Of a stretch of DNA of 64,000 nt, positions 11,619 through 25,251 are shown piece by piece. The stretch is from positions 620,001 to 684,000 of the forward strand of contig JAMXBD010000232.1 of the NCBI GenBank assembly GCA_024138025.1, read 5' to 3'. The position numbers and the translations under genes were made by a program. This DNA is from Combretum micranthum. Its lineage: Eukaryota > Streptophyta > Magnoliopsida > Myrtales > Combretaceae. The notes below the pieces were generated by a model that was given only the letters and a program-made list of their open reading frames with translations, was not told the DNA's origin and ran no database searches. The stretch's first letter is position 1; every line of letters begins with the position of its first letter.

Positions 11619-12379
11619 TGAAATACCTTATGGTATGGTGCTTGTGTGTGTGTGTGTATATATATATATATGCATATTAGTCTACTCTTTAGAGTAACCT
11701 ATTTGGAAAATGTTTTGAGAAATTTATTTTTAACTACAATTCCAATTGTTCCCATAATCTAATTTAACAATTTCATAATCTAAAATTTGTTTATCAACAA
11801 TCACGATAAACTGTAGATTATATTAGTTTTGGCATATAATACCTAAGCGTTATGCATGGTGGATTAAATACGCCTTGAACCAATACAGGGCGTGACAACT
11901 CAAGTTTTGTAATTCTTTAAAGTACCAATATGATGTTACTATTACGTCAGTTTATGTAAAGTTGATCTACTCTTAATGAGTAGTTTTGTAAAGTTTTGTA
12001 TTAAAAACAGGTTTAAACAAGCAATCAACATAAACATTTCTTTATCGGACAACATTGCGTATAATACCTTGCGTATTATGCGTGGTTGGGACTTGATTTG
12101 CCCAATTATAGGATTAAGGTAAGTCGCATCCTTACAAATAGCTTTTACCATTTTTTTTTTTTTTACATTTTCATTTGTTGCTTCTACATGCCATTAACAA
12201 AATTTATTTTTGATATATATATATATATATATATATTATAATGCACGCAATTTTGACCTTTACTTGTTTTACAATTTAATTTAAGTCTAGTGTTACTATC
12301 ACAAACAAATACTTTTTTTTTTCGGCACGCGCATCATGGGTATGTAACTACTAGTGTAGAAAGATAAATAGATGGATAT
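11619..12379. repeat. Repeat remnant with (TG)n(TA)n and TA tracts
   Basis: It starts with TGAAATACC like a new family A copy but does not follow the family afterwards. A (TG)7(TA)7 microsatellite lies at about 11644-11671 and a (TA)n tract at about 12213-12236. CAGGGCGTGACAAC near 11888 resembles a gypsy-type LTR end. No gene is seen. Confidence 0.4.
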
Positions 12380-13760
12380 AAGTATATGAGCAGAGTTAAA
12401 ATACAAAAATCCCTATTTTTTAAAATTCATTTTATATTGTATGAATTGATTTTCTAGACATGATAATTTCATTGATAAAAAATCCCTTATTTTATTTCAA
12501 GATTCATTTTAATCAAATTTTATTAACAATGATACTAAAGATGATTGTTGGTGAGATCATGTTCATTGTACCAAATAATAAATAATAAACTCAATAGAAA
12601 TTCTACGATAAGCTCTAAGATAACACACCTATCAATTGCATAATAAAATTACTACGGGTGTTGGCCTGCTAGGATCTTGAAAGCAAGTACTAGTATTACC
12701 TTTCTACTATCTAACCTAACTGTTGAGGTGATTATTAATTATTTAAACTACTAATTAACTAATTTAGCGAACCTTAAGATCAATTATGTATACTTTTATG
12801 AGATGTATTCAATCACAAAACATACCTCTCATTTTGAACCACCCTAAATCTTAAATTTCTTATGATAAAGGATTGATTAATGAATTGTTTATGCTTTACA
12901 TTGCATGATCTCTCAAGTAAATCAATTACTCCCTTAAGTTAATTAATTCCTAGCCCAACTAAGATAATGGAGATCTTTTCTCACTAATGCCATATAAGAC
13001 CGCATAAAAGTTCATGATCCATATGGTAAAGATTAAATCTTTATGCAGAAAATTAAATTTCCCTATCTCTTGGTGAAACATGCAATTTCTTTATCCATGA
13101 GGATCTATCCTATTGGATGAAAGCTCTTTCTATCTAATAAGAATGAAACATGCAATTAATTTTGTGCACAAATCAATTACAAGGCAATAAAGTCGAATGA
13201 ATAGATACAAAGGCATAAATTTCTCATTAATCAAAAAGTAATCCAATCACATGGTTTAAGATTTCACAAGATGCAAGGAATAAAGATCTACTCCTCTATA
13301 TAGTTTATAGTAAGAACAAGAAATGTAGAAAAAATAGAAGTAATGCAAAAGACAAGGCAAAAATCAGAACCTCCATTTTTGCATTTTTCTCCTCTTCCTT
13401 GGTTTCTACATGGTCATGCTTGAGCAATTGCACAAATTTACTTGCTTTCTAGTTTGTTCCCTACCATCTTCCTTGCTTGTGCTAAAGGAGGGGCTAAAAT
13501 TTGAAAGTCCACTGGATTGGTCATTGCCTCTAGCATGGTCATGCACAAGGTAATGCATATGCAAAATTTAGCTCCTAACCAAAACTTGTCAAATCTACCA
13601 TTGTTTCACTTGAATCATCTTAAAATCTTCCAATTATACTTTTTAAGCCATGAAATGAATATTTCACAAATGATTATCCTTTTCTTGATTAAATCATAAG
13701 AAATACATCACAAATATGTGTAAATAAGCATTAAAAATAAGGGACGTTTGACACTTATCA
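12380..13760 (-). repeat. LTR-like repeat with sharp end at 13760 (minus strand)
   Basis: On the minus strand the repeat begins TGATAAGTGTCAAACGTCCC at 13760 and continues with GCTTATTTACACATATTTG. I recall sequence of this type as a common start of non-coding LTR-type repeats in plants. The segment 12560-12800, with conserved-looking phrases such as GATAGGTGTGTTATCTTAG (minus), belongs to the same unit. The other end is not defined, no target-site duplication was found and no protein domain is present. Confidence 0.35.
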
Positions 13761-16700
13761 GTTATTAGAGCAATTTAATTTAAGTACCGTATTAACACCT
13801 AACCAATGATTCTAAAGATGCATTTACGTTTTATCCTTAAAATAATTTGTCATCATTCTTTCCATCAATGCCATTAATGTATTTTATACTATCAGATCCT
13901 TCATTAGCATTTAAAAGATGGCATGAACTCTGTACAAAAAAATTATATAGTCTAGTCATTAATTTAACAGTTTAAATTCATATTCAAGCATGAACTAATC
14001 CTTAAAGTACTTTCACAAGTATTAGCCAGCTCTCGCTTGATCAAAAATTTGGTAGACAACTCCAACTTCCACGATTTGACAATTGTTTTTGCGTGTGCTA
14101 CTTGTCTTCACATTGGCAGTTGGAGTCATCAAAGTTATGACAAACATGCTATGTTCATTAGGAATATTGAACTGCAAAATTTTTTTGGAGCACTAGCATC
14201 CAATTTCTAATTATTAAATTACTGCACCCAGATTAAATGTCATCACAACGTTGTAGGAGCAACATGAAGCATACCATCTTTAAGAGAGATACACTACATA
14301 ATGTGATTTATAATTAGATTATTCTTCAATTACTATATTTATAATAGGTACAAGGGTTGGCAGGCAAAGCATAACTGCATCTAAACAACTCCTTAAGGCG
14401 GGTCGATCCACCCTGTGACTCAACCTACTGAATTTGGGTCCAAAGATAAGGGACCCAAAACCACTTCAAGGAGGGAAGGAGACGGGTCTAACTGTGGACC
14501 TGCCGAGTCCCGAGGCAGGTCGAACCCATCTCGACCCATCCCCCTTTAATACATATGTTGATTTTTCATTTTTTTTTTAATTTACAAGGACAGACCCAAA
14601 GGACCCATCGGGTCCAAGAGTCCTCATATAGGCGAGTCAAACCTGCCTCACCAAGTCAGGTCTCCAAGCTTGACCCACCAGGACAATCGAGTCGAGTCTC
14701 ATTTCAAACTCAACCTGGAGAGATGTCTAGCTACATCTTATCAACCAACTTGGATGTCGGTGCCGACTTTATGGGAGTTAGGGTTTACTTTGCCCTTCAA
14801 TATTACAACATCCTCACTTGAATCTAGAAGAAAGACAAATTCAATGACCACTACGAAATTGCTAATTGCCCTATCGATCTAGAAAACGTTGTCAATGGTT
14901 GCCCCATTTTAGGACATGAATAGTAATACAAAAATGCTCTCTGGAGTTCTTTTGTATATACATGATCATGTCTATCTAAAACAATGATAGCAACATAGAC
15001 CACAGACATATTAGTATAGGAATAAATCCACAATCAATAACTGTTATAGCCACACATAATCAATACCTTCTTATGCTACACTAAATTGTCAGCAGATTAG
15101 TAAGATAAACTATGAATAAACTAAATTCCTTAGACATAAATAAAATAAAAAGATATAGAATTTCTCAAACTTTACTCGCTATTGCACATGATTCCAATTA
15201 CTCATAGTTTATAACTCAAAAGCCGCCAGACCTTGAATCAGGTTTAAGCTCGAAATCCATGCTCAGTTAAACTTAATAATACATACCATACTCAGCATAC
15301 AAGTTCTTATCTTACCATTTGAGGCTACTTCAAAATATGTCTCGAAGAATACAAACAACTATCTCATTACTTCAAGGAGTGATACAAGGATTGACAGAAT
15401 GAGGTAGTTTATAGTTGAGGACTTTCTGCGTTTTATTGCGAATTCTCAGGGAGGATTGTATGTATATTCCGAGATAGTCTTACTTTATAACAATGGATTC
15501 CTTAAGACCTCTAAATAAATACTCGTTTCAAATACAGCGTGCAGCTGAACTCGCGTTTGATTGTAATACTAGTTCCATTCAATACACAAAATCAATATTT
15601 TCCCGTTCTTCTGTTTTCCAAACCAAATCCCCCCACACCCCAAACCCCCCAACAAAAACCACGGTTGCGTAATACCCCCAAGGCACCAAGGAATTGATGA
15701 AATTATTGACTGCTTCAGGTTTTTGAGCAACTTCTATGACGAAAATCGAGCTACAGAATTGAGTTTAAGCAGGCCTCCCATTTTCTGTCATGAGTTTCAG
15801 CAAACTGTAGGTAGAATGACTCGGGGTAATGTTCAAACCAACGGGCATTCTCGTAACTTCTTAGGAAAGAAGTTCGGGATAAATAGAAATTAATCAGGAA
15901 TATGCAATTTCATCTGCAGCCTCATCACACAATAATTACAGATTTCTTCTACGCGCATGAGGATTCATACGGGAGTTAGCCTAGCTACAACAATAAATTT
16001 ATTCCGCGCTAACGTCGACTCCAAACGAATTGCCGATCAAGACATGCGTCTTTACTTGATTTACCATCACTTACAAGAGGTTCGCATAATGATATTAATA
16101 AATTATAAAAATATTAATAAAAACTCCTGAACGAGCTTAATTGATCTATAGCTAATTTGTTAAATGCACTTATAATCACAATGACCACCTAAAATTTCGA
16201 GTTGATCTTAACCTAACCTCAACGTATCGTCGCATGACCGATTAAAATATTAGATATACAATTTTAATTTAAAAAAATGGGAGCTACCATGCAAAATTTC
16301 AATTTTTCATTAGCAAGCATCCATTAATCATGAATAGTACAAGTTGCTACCTAACACGGCAATCGGCAGTGCACATACGATGAACTACACTTAGACATAA
16401 AGCATCAGTCCTAAATCTACACCCGCAGGAGCGTATGTATGCAAAATCTAAATGTAGTAGTAAAACGTTTTTTTGACATCCAAGACAAAACCACCATAGC
16501 AAATTATACATACGAATAATGCAAAGCAACGTTCAAATCATATATTGTCATACTGACCAATCAAAACCATTGTCGAGTAAAATATCTAATCGAACCATGT
16601 AAAGCTGAAAAAGACTTAACACGTTCACAATAATAAAATAGGCGCCTTACAATCGCACAAGCCATAATGGCACTAGTTAATACAACAACGAAAACAACCT

Positions 16701-16999
16701 ATTACTATTACTATTACTAAGATTCTGGCTAATTTTATCAATTCCACTCAGAATATAAGAGAGTACCAAAACTCACACACACACACACACTATTTATTTT
16801 TTTCCATTAATGTGCCGCTATTATCCACAAGTGAACTTGAAACGTTATCTACAATGCAACTCCAATTGTTTCATGTTATAGCACCAATTGAATTGCATTA
16901 CATGTCTGCTGCTTAAAAAGGCAAAATTAAAAGAAATAAAAGTAATACAAAACCTTTTCACGCTAGCATTTGCCTTCTGAGATCAAAACGCATAAATCT
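13761..16999. other. Intergenic region, no gene supported
   Basis: Mixed AT-rich sequence. A GC-richer patch at about 14390-14720 contains repeated CGGGTCGA / GACCCATC / GGGTCC phrases of the kind found in hAT-type MITEs, but no clean terminal inverted repeats were found. 15600-16060 has near-genic base composition but no open frame with splice signals. A (CA)n microsatellite lies at about 16770-16789. Confidence 0.4.
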
Positions 17000-17980
17000 G
17001 AGTTATTTCCATGTCATGGATAGAGTAAGGATATATTCCCTAAGGGATATTATCTCGGGTTTCATGTGGGCAACACCATACTCCTTCCCATTGACCCACA
17101 GGTAGTATACATGACACCAACCAGATAAACATAAGCAAATTAAGAAAGCAAGCAAACCAACTCAACAGCAACACCTCCAGTCATGCACTGCAAAGTTCCA
17201 ATATGAAATAATCTCCCCAATATGAAAACTTATCGCATAACCACAAAATAAATAAATCGATCAAAAGCTGAAGAGTACAGGCCAGGACTTCAGAAACTTG
17301 CTTCAGGTAAACCATCCAGAAGACCGAAAGGTAAGAGGACTTTGCTTGGCAATGCATTCTCAAGTGGATCACTATACAAAATCTACTCTTTAATGGTATG
17401 GATGCTACAAAACTAAATACACACTAAAAGCAAAAAGTGAACACCTTAACCGTTTCACCAACTATTTGACGACAATATTCAACTTCAGAAGCTGCTATAT
17501 AGAAGTATTAACAGTGAGACTCCAAATGTGTAGCCAAACTTGATGCAAGCTAGTGGACAATGCACAAGAGAACTCTTCTCATATGCAAGTCTACATGGCA
17601 TGTCTAAGGCATTAGATTATATAATCCTACCTGCAATAAGACCACATATAACTAGAGAGATATTAAGCATAACAGCGTCTATCTAGATAAACTAAGGGAG
17701 CACCAAGCTGCAGAGCACAAGAATTCAGTCTATACAACAAGCTAAAATTGGTTGAGCTAAAACACACTTAAGACAGTCCACGAACTAACATAAAGCAAAT
17801 CTAAATAGTTCAATCTAATCCATACAAAGAAGTCTATCCAAACCATGATTGTCAAAAGTCTTCCCAACCAGCAGAAAGAGGGTCTCTAATACTTGGAAAA
17901 AGTGCCTAACGGTGCACTAGAGGAACCTCTGTAGAACGCCTATCAATCAGCTTAAGGAACTGCGTCAAAATGCTTCATGT
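17000..17980 (-). other. Downstream / probable 3' UTR zone of the RNA-binding protein gene
   Basis: About 1 kb directly 3' of the stop codon of the minus-strand RRM gene, without any convincing frame. Base composition is less AT-skewed than the intergenic DNA farther out, consistent with transcribed 3' sequence. The polyadenylation site was not pinned down. Confidence 0.35.
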
Positions 17981-20772
17981 CTACCTTGAATAGGGGTGGT
18001 ATCTGCTACTGCTACTATAGCCTGACCTTCCATACATTCCACCAGCTCCACCATAACTAGGACCAGGCCCGGAATCATAACCACCACCATAACCAGAACC
18101 ACCATAACCACCATAGCCTTCTCCTCGTCCATAACCGCCTAAACCGCTGCTGCCATAGCCACCACCAAATCCACCACCATAGGGTCCAAACCGACTAGAA
18201 TAGCCTAAGGAAGAATCGCCTCTGTAACCACCTAAGCCACTACCTCCATAACCCCCATAACTACCATAGTCGCCTCCACCACCGCCACCGCCATAGCCAT
18301 AACCACCACCAAATCTACCACCAAGGCCCCCAGGTGTCCTGTAAGGACCAGGGCCATATCCACCATCAAAACCCCCATAAGGACCAAAACCCCCAAAACC
18401 ATCATTGAAAGAACGGCCCCTATAGTTGCTACCATAACCTGATGAGGGTGGTGGATTGGAGGGTTTCTTTGGTTCAGCTTTCTTGATCTCCACCTACAAC
18501 AAAGCAACTTAGTTAACCTAATATATGATGCACGAAACTGTAATCAAAGCCCTTTCGACAAAGATCTTCAACCTGCTAAGTCTCAACCTTAGATTAGAAG
18601 AAAAGGCAAGAAAAGCAATTTGATTCAACATATTAAAGATTTGAGTAAGCGTCCACCTCATGAGTTCAAAAGAGTGGCTAAGACTATGGAACCACAAGAG
18701 TTCCTTAGCAAGCATTAGTTTGTTTACATGCAGGATTCCTGTACTATGTTCATATAGACTCACCTTAGTGCCTGCCATATCAATCATATTTCCTTTAGAT
18801 AATAATTCATCAACTACTTCTTCACTATCAAAAATAATAAATCCAAAGCCCCTTGAACGATTGGTCTCATGATCACGAATAATCTGGTGCTCTGTCACTT
18901 CGCCATACTTAGAGAAGAAATCCTTGAATTCATCTGCACAATCCAACAAGAAAATCGGGTGTTGAGGAGGTATGATATAGATCACCTGGATCAAGATAAA
19001 TCCACATAACCAGAAAACAACAGAAAAATACTCAGATATTACATAGAATACCTTCATTAACAGTTGTTGGTATCCCACCAACAAATATTTTCTTAGTCTT
19101 GAAATCCTTTGATTGACCAGAGCTTTTTGGAATGGTCCTCTTGATCTCAACCTGGTCAGAAATAATTTAGGGTAGGAATAATGAATGTCAATAGGGTAAA
19201 TTGACGTTACAAGCTACATATCTGGGAAAATGCAATTAGCTAGTTCACCAAACACATGGGACATTGAAAAAACAGACTTAACTACATGTCCAACATGATC
19301 GGAACAATTTCAAAGTTGATATAAACATTAAACTTTATAAACCTAGACCTACAGAATCAAGATTCGGTATACAGCATTATACAAACTCCAAAGCAATTGG
19401 AGGAAGATAATCTAAGCAAAAGGAGATCATGAAAAAGATTATCAATAAAACACCACCACCACATGCCTTGATCCAAACCATCACTAACAATAAAGAAGAA
19501 AAATTTCCCCCGCAGCCCTAATTAAGAGCTTAGCGATGCAATCACCACAAAAATTAGGCTATTTTTACAGGAACTAGACAACAAAGGCTGTCTAAGAACA
19601 GCAAAAATGACTTTGAAAGCACAAAGCACATCGATAGATACCTGCTTTCCATTGATGATGTGGGCATCCTCAATGACCTTGTCAACAACAGTTGGGTCTG
19701 CATAGGTAATGAACCCAAATCCTCTTGGCTGCCCTGTGTGCCGATCTTTCATTATAACGGAGTCTGTTATCTCTCCATATTTCCCAAAGTGCTTATTGAA
19801 TTGAGCTAAAACAAAAATGTATATAAACATCAAATCAAAATTCGTCATGATGGACCAGCACAGAAATATAAATCGATCCATGCCTTAAAAATTGCAACAA
19901 TCCAAAAAGCTACCGATTAGCAAGGCATAAAGCAGAACTTTAAAAAGCTCCAATTTGTGAACCCACAAGATTAACACCAAATAAAAACGGACAAAATATT
20001 GAGCTCCACATCTACAGCAGCGCACATTAATGCACATACTAGTCTATCAACCACCTTTGGAATTCGTCTACAACATCGCACTAAAAACTAAAATAAAAAA
20101 ATACTACTACGCTGAAGACGCAAGATCATAAATCAAAACCTATCGTTGTAACAATAAACCCATGCCAAAATCCTTACGGACCAATCAAATTATGCATGTG
20201 TATGTATGTGTATATTATACAACATACGTTGAAGTTACTGAATGCCATTTAATCAGACCTTTGCATGTTACCTAGGGCTTAAAAAAGTATGCCAAAAGAG
20301 TTGGTTTCTACTTCCAAACATATAACTTAACAAGGAAAAATATGATTATAACTTAAAAACTTCAAACTTTTTAGGAGAACTCAAAACAAGAACATAGCTG
20401 GTGGTTTTAACACCATCAATGATCCTAGTACTTCAAACCTAACTAAATAGAGTTAAACACTGTGTACGTAAGAAAAATTGACAGAATCACCAAATTTAAA
20501 AGCAGAAAAAGTAATAAAAACTTCATCCTAAGAACAATGACAAAAATCAGCAAAACGAAACCAATAAATCCTCACCATAAGTGGTATCCTTGGCTAATCC
20601 ACCAATAAAGATCTTCCTGCACGACAAAAATCGAACATTTATCATAACCTAGCATGAAAAGAAGGAGGATAAAAAAAAAACTATTTCAAAGAACAGATTC
20701 ACAAGAAGAAAAGAATGTAACGAACCCGGGACTCGCTCCGTCATCGTTTGGATCGATCTTCTTCGAGCCCAT
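17981..20772 (-). CDS. hnRNP-type RNA-binding protein, two RRMs and glycine-rich tail
   Basis: Six coding exons on the minus strand: 20726-20772, 20576-20616, 19642-19805, 19052-19151, 18764-18933 and 17981-18493. All introns are GT-AG and the frame is continuous through 1035 nt (344 aa plus TAG). The start MGSKKIDPNDDGASPG is the first ATG after a CT-rich leader. RRM1 has RNP2 KIFIGGL (residues 17-23) and RNP1 RGFGFITY (57-64). RRM2 has RNP2 KIFVGGI (105-111) and RNP1 RGFGFIIF (145-152). From residue about 190 the tail is Gly/Tyr/Ser-rich with GGYG, GGSG and GYGG repeats, all within the last exon. Family knowledge: such plant hnRNP A/B-like or DAZAP1-like proteins bind RNA, mainly in the nucleus, in splicing, stability or transport, and the low-complexity tail supports self-association. 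The specific RNA target cannot be read. It looks intact, with normal length for the family. Confidence 0.93.
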
Positions 20773-20925
20773 TCTTCGTATGATCTCGCAGAGGAAAGTG
20801 AGATAGGAAGTAGGGTTTCAGGTAGGAAAACGCCTTGAGAGAATGAGTTAGGGTTTCTAATAAAACTTCGACCTGAGGGTTTCGTGTAGAGAGAGAGCTT
20901 ATGAAGAAAGTAGATTATGGTGCAA
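20773..20925 (-). promoter_or_regulatory. 5' leader / promoter-proximal region with telo-boxes
   Basis: Immediately upstream of the RRM gene on the minus strand, AAACCCTA occurs at 20811-20818 and AAACCCTAA at 20848-20856, with another GAAACCCT at about 20874-20881 and a CT run at about 20891-20900. Telo-boxes near the start are typical of plant genes for translation and RNA-processing factors, where they bind TRB-type or Pur-alpha-type proteins. The transcription start was not located. Confidence 0.6.
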
Positions 20926-23900
20926 TCCCGAAATTGCCACCGATACTGGACTGCTTAAACGGCTTTACCCTCCTGTGGCGGTGTGAAATATGAGAAGGGA
21001 CGAAAAAAAAAAAAAATCGATCAAATCGAAAAATCATCCATATTTTTTGGATCCATTCATTGATTTTGATTTAAAATCGTCGTTTTTATTTTTTTCAGTT
21101 TTCGATTTCGATTTCGATTTGTAATAATAAAAAATCAATATTAATGATTAACTGTTTTCAATAATTATAAATATATTATATGTATAATTTATATATACAT
21201 ATAATCATTTTTTAAAAATATATATACACACATATGATTTACATATATATATATATATTTACATATGTTAATATTCATTGAATTTTGATTAAAGTACTGT
21301 TATCCTATATTTGATGGGAGTTGATGTGGTAATTGATTTGGTTTGATTTTTGTTGATGACGATACATCCAAAGACTTGTTTTTCTCAATTTTCTTAATTT
21401 GATTTTCCTTTTTTTTTTCAGCTATTATAATATATATAATAATTTAAATGAAAACTCTATGACAAAAGATAAAAAAAAGGGCTTGGTGAAATTTATCAAT
21501 TTGATTTATCGAAATCATTACATTAAATGGTTAAAAGCCGAAAACCAAAAAAATTAATCAAACAAACTGTTTATAATTGATCGGTTAAGGATCGAGATAT
21601 TAAAAAACCAATCATTATGGTTAGATTCAAAAAATAGGGTTACGAACCGGTTAATCAATCCGTGAATACTCCTAAAATGAGGGTGAAAAGGCCTCGCCTC
21701 TAATGGGCCACCTTGGCCACATAGGTTGACCCGCGCAGAATTCCATTGTGAGCTTATAGTATCCCGTGACCAATGACGCAATAGTCTGAAAAAAAAATCA
21801 AAAAAAACTATTGGATTCAATCTTTGTCTTTTGATCCATCATCATTGTTGAAACTTAACTCCACAATAATTATTTTGAATTACTCCAGTAATTATTTGTA
21901 ATATTTTGTTCGTTGAGTATATCAATCTAATAGAGTCTAATTTAAACAAGATAATTGACATGTTTGGTATCTAAATTTTGCATATTTTTATAATTGATTA
22001 CTTGAAATTTAAAAATATCAATTTGATACCTAAATTTTACTGATTTTTTATAATTAATTACTTGAATTTTACTAAATTTTGTAATTAATTATCTAAACGT
22101 TGCTTATTTTTACAATCAACTATGCCATCTATATACGGTACATGAACTCAAAAAGTTTGTAGATTGTGAATTGATACTTTCAAATTTTATGTAATTAATT
22201 ACACAAATGGCAAGATTTAAATACCAAATGTTACATTCACCCATTCAAGTATTAACCGGCTTGAAATGTTTATTGAGTTAAGTTCAAATTTCAGATTGTG
22301 TACAAATCAATTGGTTAATGGACTTAATCGAGCTTAAGTAGAGTTTGAATATTATATTAGGAAAAAAATCAAATTTGGCACTTGAACTTTTCATAAAAAT
22401 TCAATTTGACATTTGAACTTTGAAGTGGTCAACTTAATACCCATTAAACTTTTCGTGACTATTTTTACTATTTCATCTAACACAATTTATTTCATTTACT
22501 AACATTGAATAAGTAACATATTAGTATCGGATGGTGTTAAAGGTGGTAGTAAAAATATAGTGATAGATTATCTTTTCCATGTCAGCAATTAGAGCGAATG
22601 ATGCTGACAAGGTAATAAAAATAACAACAAAGAGTTTAATTACCTATAAACAACTTCAAAATTGATGTACCAATTTTCTTTTTTCAAAGCTCTTATACAA
22701 AATTTGATATTTACCCTTAATTTTCAATTTGAATAAAAAGTGTTCTTTGATAGATATAATCCAAATAGGTGTATTAGCATCGAGTCTAAGATTATTCAAT
22801 GCCACATCTAGTTAAGCTTAAATCCAAAGTTTTAAACTTTGAATTCAAATTAAAGTCAAGTTTTCAAATTTCAAGTAAAGCTTAAACTCAAGTTCAATAT
22901 CATACTGTATAGTAGGGTTACTACACCTAGTTAACCATGTACGATAGGCATACAAGCCAACCTAAGAAGAGTCTTGAAACGATGACACATGTAAGATATA
23001 TGGAGAAGTATAGGAGAGGGAACAGTTGAAACCCAATTTCTCAAACCCGTGAGTGTGATTGAAAATCAAATCAGATAGAACTGATCGTTTTTTACTTGTT
23101 CTTCACGAAGTTGTTGCTTTAATCTTTCTTCTACAACTTTTTCAGTGAAGTTTCGGCATTACTCTCAATTTCAGTTATATGACAAAAAATCCCCAAACGA
23201 GAAGAGAAGCCTCTTATTTATAGATGTTGGAGATTAATTGTAACTATTAGATGACTTCTAGATGGAAAGTTGAGATGAAGTATTACCTGCTACCATCGGA
23301 TCTCTTCCATGGATCCAACAGGCCAAAATCTATCCTTTCTTTTATATATATATAAGTATGAGCTTTGGATATAGATCTAGAATAGAATGAAGGCTTTTAT
23401 AATATAAAATAAGCTCGTTTTCCTATTAAAATAGCTCACATTTACTATAAAATAGAAATATACTTATTTTATTCTATATGAGTTGTATGTTCGCCAAATA
23501 AAGTCCAAATTAGTCTAGAAAGGTATTTTTTAAGTCTACTTTTTACAAAAAAAAAAAATTAATTAGGTCAAGAGTGTAATGAATTGATTTGATTGTAAGC
23601 CCTTAGATTTTAGGGTAATCTTAAAGGTGAACCTTTGAGTCGATACTATAACTAAAACCACAAAGTCAAACCGAGTCAACCATATACTCAATCAAATATG
23701 ATTCTGGAACCCTAGAATATCAGACAAGCTGGGTGAAGAATGGAACCCCTAAAAATAAGATAAGTTTAAGGTAATTATCCTAAAATGATAAGAGTTCTCG
23801 AAACCTTAATATTTCTTAATCCTTTTTTATAACGGCTTTTTTATCTTATCGTGAACATGCAAATCAAGGGAACTTAATTGAACAAAAAATTAATAGTAAA

Positions 23901-24747
23901 AATATAAATAAATTATTTTTGTAATATCAATCACAATTTTATCAGCTTATAAAAACGTCGATTAAAACAACTTATACGCATATTTTATCTATCACTAATA
24001 AACAATTTATCATTTTAATTACTATCATTCACTATTTACATTGAATCACTTTCTCTTACACCCTTACACACCTATTCTTACACTTACATAACCCACTCTT
24101 ACGATCATCTAATCGTCATGTTTTACATAATTTCTTTACTTTATTTTCTCTATTTTATTTTTCTTTCTCTCTCTCTCTTCCCCTCCATCTCCCCTTCTCC
24201 ACGCCGACCTCCCTCTCTTTCACTTTCTCTCACTTTATTTTATTAATTTTATTACCACACTTCACTCACTCATCATTATCTAAATACTCCCTCCCCCCTC
24301 TCATTTTCACTTTACTACTTAATTATATAATCTTCAAAATCTCTCATTTTCTTTTCAAAATTCTCTCCTCCTCCCCTTGAAATTGTTTTAACCACCACCC
24401 CCCTCCTTGCAACACCACCCCTTGATACCCCCTCCCCTTCCATCAATCATACGGATTTCTTTACTCCATTTTAATTAAACACTTTATACACCTTCCCTAT
24501 ACTATGTCGATGCAAGTTTCATGCATTTCTTATGGAGAAAACCTCCTTGTTGTGCCTAAAAGCTAGCAATGGAAATGGCACTTTCAAGTTTATGTTATTT
24601 ATCTTCATGCACTTTAACCTAACTTTATATATATGTATATGTATTAATGATTTTTAAAGCATATTACTCATAAATCTAACATTTTATTTATTTCATATTC
24701 TTTGTTTTTTATGCAAATTTATTATATTCGAGACTTGACCACTTTAA
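20926..24747. other. Intergenic AT-rich DNA with repeat remnants
   Basis: No gene is supported. 21110-21260 has TA-rich microsatellite-like runs. 21950-22250 contains imperfect repeats of TAATTAATTACTTGAA(A/T)TTT spaced by about 60 bp. 22360-22720 (TTGGCACTTGAACTTTTC and related) resembles common short plant repeat sequence. 24030-24480 is a pyrimidine-rich, strongly strand-asymmetric tract. None has both ends defined. Confidence 0.4.
24030..24480. repeat. Pyrimidine-rich, strand-asymmetric tract
   Basis: About 450 bp in which the plus strand is dominated by C and T with very few G (CT microsatellite at about 24168-24178, many CCTCCCC and CACCACCCC runs). There is no exact period and no frame. 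It directly precedes the left LTR of the copia element but shows no terminal repeats of its own. Confidence 0.6.
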
Positions 24748-25236
24748 TGATAGGATATAATTCCTTATATTTTAAGACTGATCCTTGCCTAGAAATTGCT
24801 TTGGAGAATAAGATAATAGGAAGCATACCGATTCCATGAGTGATGTGTATTGAATCTAAGTTGAATTAATCTTCTAATTGATCATACATACTATTAGGAG
24901 ATGGAAACCCTAATTTTATGAAAAGAAATTGAATTGTGTTGTTGTATTTCAATCAGGAACCACACCTTTTATATATATAACCCTAATGAGCTATTATTAA
25001 TTTGGCCCATCATAAAATTAGTAATGAACCCTAGGAATTCCACACATTTACTATTCAATCCTTACACTTTATATTAGATGATTAGGACCATTATACTTTA
25101 TTAGATCAATAATCATTAGTCCCTTGAAACTTATCACAATAATAAATATATATAATTATTAATGCAATATATGTGCATCCACATATCCAAATGCACATAT
25201 GAGTATACATGTATGGGATGAAAGTCTACAGTTTCA
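24748..25236 (-). repeat. 3' LTR of the outer copia element
   Basis: It starts (minus) TGAAACTGTAGACTTTCATC and aligns over its length to 34189-34676; shared blocks include TTCCTTATATTTTAA, ACTATTAGGAGATG, CACACTTTATATTAGATG (minor differences) and AATAAATATAT. It is adjacent to the polypurine tract at 25237. Confidence 0.85.
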
Positions 25237-25251
25237 ATAATCTCCCACTTT
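25237..25251 (-). other. Polypurine tract of the outer copia element
   Basis: The minus strand reads AAAGTGGGAGATTAT directly before the TGAAAC start of the 3' LTR, the expected place for plus-strand priming in a copia element. Confidence 0.7.

Noticed and set aside
14390..14720. GC-richer patch as an exon or a hAT MITE
   Set aside because: No frame with splice sites and no clean terminal inverted repeats or target-site duplication could be found; only the phrase composition suggests a hAT-type element.
18232..18507. 91-codon minus-strand frame (Val/Met/Ala-rich)
   Set aside because: Out-of-frame shadow of the glycine-rich exon of the RRM gene.
21554..21820. 88-codon minus frame upstream of the RRM gene
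   Set aside because: No family resemblance, includes an AAAAAATCAAAAAAA-derived Phe run, and has no transcript-like signals.
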